A DNA stretch of 64,000 nucleotides from DASSUW01 sp963806395 (GTDB lineage: Bacteria > Actinomycetota > Thermoleophilia > Solirubrobacterales > Solirubrobacteraceae). The notes under the pieces were generated by a model that was given only the letters and a program-made list of their open reading frames with translations, was not told where the DNA came from and ran no database searches. The stretch is from contig CAWDYI010000008.1 of the NCBI GenBank assembly GCA_963806395.1, positions 186,001 to 250,000 of the forward strand. The letters are read 5' to 3'. A program made the translations under genes and the position numbers. Positions 60,520 to 64,000 of this stretch are shown here, in pieces; position 1 is the stretch's first letter, and each line of letters begins with the position of its first letter.

Positions 60520-61059
60520 GTGCGTTCTGCCACTAGCTCCTCACCGGCGTTCTCCAGGTTCGTCCGCGATGCCGAGGCGCTGATCGACGATCCGCATGCG
60601 ATCGCCGGCCGCTTGACTCCGCTGCTCGCCGAGGACGGCTGGCTCGCCGCCGAGGACCGCGTGCCCGGTACCGACCGCTACCGCCAGCACCTCCTGCACG
60701 TCTCCTCGTGCCGGGGCCTGTCCGTCGTCGCGCTGGTGTGGCGGCCCGGGCAGCGGACACCGATCCACGATCACGTCTCCTGGTGCGTCGTCGGCGTCTA
60801 CCGCGGCCTCGAGCGCGAGACGCGCTATCGCCTGGTCAATGTCGGCGGCCGGTCCTGCCTGGAGCCGGTCGCGACGATCGAGGCCCGGCCCGGGCACGTC
60901 GAAGCGCTCGTGCCGCCCGCAGGGGACATCCACGCGGTGACGGCCGGCGGCAGTGAGCTGACGATCTCGATCCACATCTACGGCGCCGACATCGAGCGTC
61001 TCGGATCGAGCGTCCACCGCCGCTTCGACGACTTCGAAGAGCTCTCGATCGCGGCGTAG
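60520..61059 (+). CDS. Cysteine-dioxygenase-like cupin
   Basis: 179 residues. The facial His set of thiol dioxygenases is present: His83 and His85 in TPIHDHVSWCVVGVYRG and His138 in GDIHAVTAGG. The Cys89 neighbourhood also resembles the CDO cross-link site, without proof. Probably oxidises cysteine or another thiol to a sulfinate with Fe(II) and O2; bacterial paralogues use mercaptopropionate. GTG 60520. Cytoplasmic, single gene. Confidence 0.85.
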   Translation: MRSATSSSPAFSRFVRDAEALIDDPHAIAGRLTPLLAEDGWLAAEDRVPGTDRYRQHLLHVSSCRGLSVVALVWRPGQRTPIHDHVSWCVVGVYRGLERETRYRLVNVGGRSCLEPVATIEARPGHVEALVPPAGDIHAVTAGGSELTISIHIYGADIERLGSSVHRRFDDFEELSIAA

Positions 61060-61062
61060 CGG

Positions 61063-61332
61063 CTACGCGGCGAAGCGCTGCTCGCTGCGAGCGCGCGCCT
61101 TGGCGCGCTCGACCTCGCGGTCCTTCGGCGGCGCGGTCGTCACGAGCTCGCCGAGCAGCTCCATCGTCGCGGCCGCCACGGCGTCGACGGCACGCTCGAA
61201 CGCCGCCTCGTTGGCGCGCGACGGCTTGCTCGAACCGCTGATCTTGCGGACGAACTGGAGGGCGGCGTCATGCACCTCGGCCTCGGTCGCCGGGGGCTCG
61301 AAGTTATGAAGTTGGCGAATATTGCGGCACAT
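61063..61332 (-). CDS. DUF2277-family protein
   Basis: 89 residues: MCRNIRQLHNFEPPATEAEV, ALQFVRKISGSSKPSRANEA, TTAPPKDREVERAKARAR. This closely follows the DUF2277 pattern, a small conserved actinobacterial/proteobacterial protein of unknown function. ATG 61332 is the family start; a longer reading adds random Arg-rich sequence. It converges on the cysteine-dioxygenase-like gene (3-nt gap). Confidence 0.92.
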   Translation of the reverse strand: MCRNIRQLHNFEPPATEAEVHDAALQFVRKISGSSKPSRANEAAFERAVDAVAAATMELLGELVTTAPPKDREVERAKARARSEQRFAA

Positions 61333-61376
61333 GCCTAGAGCGTACCCAGACCGTTTCGTCTGAGAAGCTGCGAGCC

Positions 61377-61886
61377 GTGACCGAGCGTTACGCCGACGCC
61401 GGGCGGTTCCGGCGGTTCGTGCGGTGGTCGGCCGCGACGCGGCCGGGCTCGCGCTTCTACGCACGCGTGCTGCACCACCTCGACCGCGTCGTCTATCGCC
61501 GCACGGGCGGCCGCAGCACGCTTGCGGCCTGGCTGTCCGGCCTGCCGGTCGCGATGCTGACGACCACCGGCGCGCGGACCGGGAAGCAGATCGACAGCCC
61601 GGTCCTCGGATTCCCGGCCGGCGACGACGTGGTGGTGATCGCGTCGAACTACGGCCAGGCTCGCCACCCGGGCTGGTACCACAACCTGCGCGCGCACCCG
61701 CGAGCGCGCCTGGTGATCGACGGCGACGAGCGCGAGGTCGAGGCGGGGGAGGTCGCGAGTCCGGAGCGCGAGCGGTTCCTGGAGCTCGCCAGCGAGGTCT
61801 ATCCCGGGTTCACCACGTACGTGGCACGCGCCGCGCCTCGGCGGATCGCCGTGTTCCGCCTCCGGCACATATCCCCCGACGTGTGA
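61377..61886 (+). CDS. F420-dependent (deazaflavin) nitroreductase-family protein
   Basis: 169 residues. Split beta-barrel of the DDN type: LPVAMLTTTGARTGKQIDSP, VVVIASNYGQARHPGWYHNL (the GQARHPGWYHNLRAHP signature), and the C-terminal FTTYVARAAPRRIAVFRLRH. Uses reduced cofactor F420 in known members to reduce nitro or quinone groups; this supports an actinobacterial host. GTG start. Its stop overlaps the GTG of the next gene (GTGTGA arrangement). Confidence 0.9.
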   Translation: MTERYADAGRFRRFVRWSAATRPGSRFYARVLHHLDRVVYRRTGGRSTLAAWLSGLPVAMLTTTGARTGKQIDSPVLGFPAGDDVVVIASNYGQARHPGWYHNLRAHPRARLVIDGDEREVEAGEVASPERERFLELASEVYPGFTTYVARAAPRRIAVFRLRHISPDV

Positions 61887-62275
61887 GTCCGCACTCGCGC
61901 CAGCAGGAGCGGTCGCTCAACTCGCTCGCGTTCAGCGCCACGGTGCACTGCCTGACGGGATGCGCGATCGGCGAGGTGCTGGGCATGATCATCGGGACCG
62001 CGCTCGGCTGGTCGGACCTGCAGACGATCGCGCGCGCGGTGATCCCGATCGCGCTGGCCTCGGACACGATCTCGATCACGATCATGGAGATCGTCGACAA
62101 CGCGATCATGCTGCTGATCCCAGGCGCGATGGACGCGTCGCTGACCGAGATCGGGTTCTGGGCGGCGCTCGCGGCGGCACTCCTGATCGCCGGCGTCGCG
62201 GCGTACCCGGCCAATCGCTGGCTGCTCGCGCGCGGCAAGGGACACGCCGTGCTGCACGCGCACAAGGCGCAATGA
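61883..62275 (+). CDS. DUF4396-like membrane protein, short form
   Basis: 130 residues. Conserved blocks: FSATVHCLTGCAIGEVLGMI, IGTALGWSD, then IPIALASDTISITIMEIVDN, AIMLLIPGAMDASLTEIGFW and VNRWLL-like PANRWLLARGKGHAVLHAHK. About 30 residues (one helix, usually LAF.FGY.L) seem to be missing between GWSD and the next block compared with my recollection of the family. Some DUF4396 members lie near metal handling genes; here a CDF exporter follows 25 nt later. Confidence 0.75.
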   Translation: MSPHSRQQERSLNSLAFSATVHCLTGCAIGEVLGMIIGTALGWSDLQTIARAVIPIALASDTISITIMEIVDNAIMLLIPGAMDASLTEIGFWAALAAALLIAGVAAYPANRWLLARGKGHAVLHAHKAQ

Positions 62276-62300
62276 CCGCCGCGCTGCCAAGGTAAGGGGC

Positions 62301-63242
62301 GTGGGACACCACCACGGGCACTCGCACGGCGTATCGGAGGATGCCGACAGCCGCAAGCTGGCGATCGCGCTCGCGCTGATCGTCGGGTTCATGTGCGTCG
62401 AGGTGGTGGTCGGCATCGCCGCCGGGTCGCTGGCGCTGCTGTCCGATGCCGCCCACATGCTCACCGACGCGGGAGCGCTGGCGCTCTCGCTGGTGGCGAT
62501 CCGCCTAGCTCGCCGCCCGGCGGCCGGGGCGATGACCTACGGGCTCAAGCGCACCGAGATCCTCGCCGCCGCGATCAACGGGTCGACGCTGCTCGTGCTC
62601 GGCCTGCTGATCGTCTACGAGGGCATCCGGCGCCTGATCGATCCGCCGCCCGTCGAGGGAGCGCCGGTGCTGATCGTGGCCATCCTCGGCATCGTGGTGA
62701 ACCTCGTCGCCACGCTCGTGCTCGCGCGCGCGAACCGCCGGTCGCTGAACATCGAGGGCGCGTACCAGCACATCCTCACCGACCTCGCGGCGTTCGTGGC
62801 GACGGCGATCGCCGGCGCCGTGATCCTGCTCACCGGGTTCGATCGCGCGGACGGGATCGCCGCGCTGCTCGTCGCCGCGATGATGCTGCGCGCCGCATGG
62901 AAGCTCCTGTTCGAGTCCGGCCGCGTGTTCCTGGAGGCGGCTCCGCGCGGGTTCGACCCGCAGGCGATCGGCCACCGGATGGCGAGCCACCCCGGCGTCA
63001 CCGAGGTCCACGACCTTCACATCTGGGAGGTCACGTCCGGGTTCCCGGCGCTGTCCGCCCATGTGCTCGTCGGCCGCGACACCGACTGCCACGACGTCCG
63101 GCGTGCGCTCGAGGTGATGCTGCACACCGGGTTCGAGATCGAGCACACCACCCTGCAGGTCGAGCACGAGGGCGGGGAGCTCCTCGAGATCGAGGTCAAG
63201 CCGCGGGAATCACCCAGCCGGCCATCGCCACGAAGTGCGTGA
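62301..63242 (+). CDS. CDF-family zinc/cobalt/cadmium exporter (CzcD-like)
   Basis: 313 residues, six membrane helices and a cytoplasmic C-terminal ferredoxin-like domain. Metal sites: Asp49/His52/Asp56 in SDAAHMLTDAG (helix 2) and His157/Asp161 in YQHILTDLAAF (helix 5). The N-terminal His-rich patch GHHHGHSHG may feed metal to the pore. The C-terminal domain (HPGVTEVHDLHIWEVTSGFP) is standard. Exports divalent metal against H+. Last 47 nt overlap the antisense end of the hemolysin III gene. GTG start. Confidence 0.93.
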   Translation: MGHHHGHSHGVSEDADSRKLAIALALIVGFMCVEVVVGIAAGSLALLSDAAHMLTDAGALALSLVAIRLARRPAAGAMTYGLKRTEILAAAINGSTLLVLGLLIVYEGIRRLIDPPPVEGAPVLIVAILGIVVNLVATLVLARANRRSLNIEGAYQHILTDLAAFVATAIAGAVILLTGFDRADGIAALLVAAMMLRAAWKLLFESGRVFLEAAPRGFDPQAIGHRMASHPGVTEVHDLHIWEVTSGFPALSAHVLVGRDTDCHDVRRALEVMLHTGFEIEHTTLQVEHEGGELLEIEVKPRESPSRPSPRSA

Positions 63243-63846
63243 CGGCGGCCGCGATCACGAGAGCGTGGAAGACCTCGTGGAACCCGAACGTGGCGGGCCA
63301 CGGATCCGGGCGCTTGGTCGCGTAGACCACCGCGCCGGCCGAGTACAGCAGGCCGCCGGCCAGGAACAGCAGCAGCGGCGTGGTGTCCATCAGCGCGAAC
63401 AGCTGCGGCGCCACGAGCAGCGCGATCCAGCCGTACACGAGGTAGGTGATCGTGAACAGCAGCCGGGGCGCCGTCACCCACGCCACGCTGAGCGCGACGC
63501 CGCCGAGCGCGCCGCCCCACACGACCGCGAGGACCGTCACTCGTGTCCAGTCCTCGAGCACGAGCAGCGCGATCGGCGTGTAGCTCGCTGCCAGGAAGAT
63601 GTAGATGGCGCTGTGGTCGATCCGGGCCAGCAGCGAGCGCACCTGCGGGCTGCAGCTCAAGCGGTGGAACAGTGCGCTGCCGGAGAACAGCGCGCACATG
63701 CCGGCGCCGTAGACCAGCGCCGCGGCGCGCGCCGGGCCGGGTTCGGCGACCGCGACGAGGATCACCGCGGCGGCGAGCGCGAGCGGCACGGCCACTGCGT
63801 GCGAGACGCCGCGGAGCAGCGGGATGATGTCCTCGCGATCTTTCAT
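63196..63846 (-). CDS. Hemolysin III (PAQR) family membrane protein
   Basis: 216 residues, seven hydrophobic helices. Family motifs: RGVSHAVAVPLALAA, GSALFHRLSCSP, LARIDHSAIYIFLAASYTPI and FGFHEVFHALVIAAAVTHFV. The His/Asp set (FHR, DHS, HEVFHALV) binds zinc in PAQR proteins. Despite the name, a role in membrane-lipid homeostasis is more likely than lysis. Divergent from the cupin gene at 63869 (22-nt gap). Confidence 0.92.
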   Translation of the reverse strand: MKDREDIIPLLRGVSHAVAVPLALAAAVILVAVAEPGPARAAALVYGAGMCALFSGSALFHRLSCSPQVRSLLARIDHSAIYIFLAASYTPIALLVLEDWTRVTVLAVVWGGALGGVALSVAWVTAPRLLFTITYLVYGWIALLVAPQLFALMDTTPLLLFLAGGLLYSAGAVVYATKRPDPWPATFGFHEVFHALVIAAAVTHFVAMAGWVIPAA

Positions 63847-63868
63847 CTAGGTTGATAATCGGCCGCCG

Positions 63869-64000
63869 ATGCCAGAACTAATCCACAAACCTTCGCGCGT
63901 CGAAGCCGCGGGGACCAAACCGAAGCTGATCGACGAGTACGTCGGGCGCGTGAGCACGGGGGAGTCGCGCGTCAGCGTCGCCCACATGCGCTCACCGGAG
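63869..64000 (+). CDS. Cupin-like protein, N-terminal part (partial)
   Basis: The first 44 residues before the window ends: MPELIHKPSRVEAAGTKPK, then LIDEYVGRVSTGESRVSVAH. This resembles the start of small ethanolamine-utilisation/EutQ-like or general cupins (TKPK.IDEYVGRV.TG...VS.A.M.SP). No stop before the edge. A GATAAT element lies 9 nt upstream. Confidence 0.65.
   Translation, partial: MPELIHKPSRVEAAGTKPKLIDEYVGRVSTGESRVSVAHMRSPE

Overview
The window is about 70% GC, with closely packed genes, frequent GTG/TTG starts and many ATGA/TGATG stop-start overlaps. The order alaS-ruvX-(PAS coiled-coil gene)-mltG-aroE-pilB-pilT-pilC, together with an F420-type oxidoreductase, a DUF2277 protein and many VOC, cupin and GNAT enzymes, points to an actinobacterium. 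My best guess is class Thermoleophilia, order Solirubrobacterales (Solirubrobacter/Conexibacter-like). This is inference; no rRNA or other marker gene is present. I saw no tRNA, rRNA or CRISPR array.

Layout. 1-7.2 kb: the end of aspS, a membrane-anchored thioredoxin-like protein, a NifU-like domain overlapping mnmA, an MFS transporter, and a TetR/MMPL divergon with two matching operators. 7.2-21.4 kb: mostly single-gene units (PhzF, secreted proteins, a minimal flagellar-rod-like protein, a TPR regulator, a frameshifted hydrolase, methyltransferase, VOC, YCII, GNAT and cupin proteins, a LuxR regulator, an HD hydrolase and a NUDIX hydrolase). 21.4-34.9 kb: the main operon, joining alaS and ruvX to a 1349-residue PAS/coiled-coil/PAS protein, the cell-wall enzyme MltG, AroE and the type IV pilus motor genes pilB, pilT and pilC. 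It ends at a strong terminator. No pilin, prepilin peptidase or pilMNO gene is visible.

35-43 kb is accessory. It holds PEBP, DHFR-like, quinone-reductase-like and cupin genes, a decayed IS1182-like element, a complete IS256-family element (27-bp ends, 8-bp target duplication), and a PadR/membrane-protein pair with an operator at the start codon. 43-49.4 kb: a secreted M20-type amidohydrolase, RmuC, a class-II glutamine amidotransferase, a DMT transporter, a GAP-family protein and a CBS protein. 49.4-51.3 kb is a junction of three gene fragments (MFS 3' half, AfsR-type ATPase middle, ABC permease 5' half) beside an intact DrrA-like ATPase. 52.4-64 kb: hydrolase, opine-type dehydrogenase, CPBP protease, PD-(D/E)XK-like protein, small proteins, a secreted RTX-like protein, a cysteine-dioxygenase-like cupin, an F420-type enzyme, a CDF exporter and a hemolysin-III protein.

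Four copies of a modular intergenic repeat (about 190-315 bp) lie near 35.0, 41.8, 57.4 and 58.1 kb. The last two form an inverted pair around a frameshifted gene. Several otherwise conserved genes each carry one single-base frameshift, which may be real decay or consensus error. Many genes have a TANNNT box only 6-10 nt before the start codon, suggesting leaderless transcription; this was used to choose some starts.
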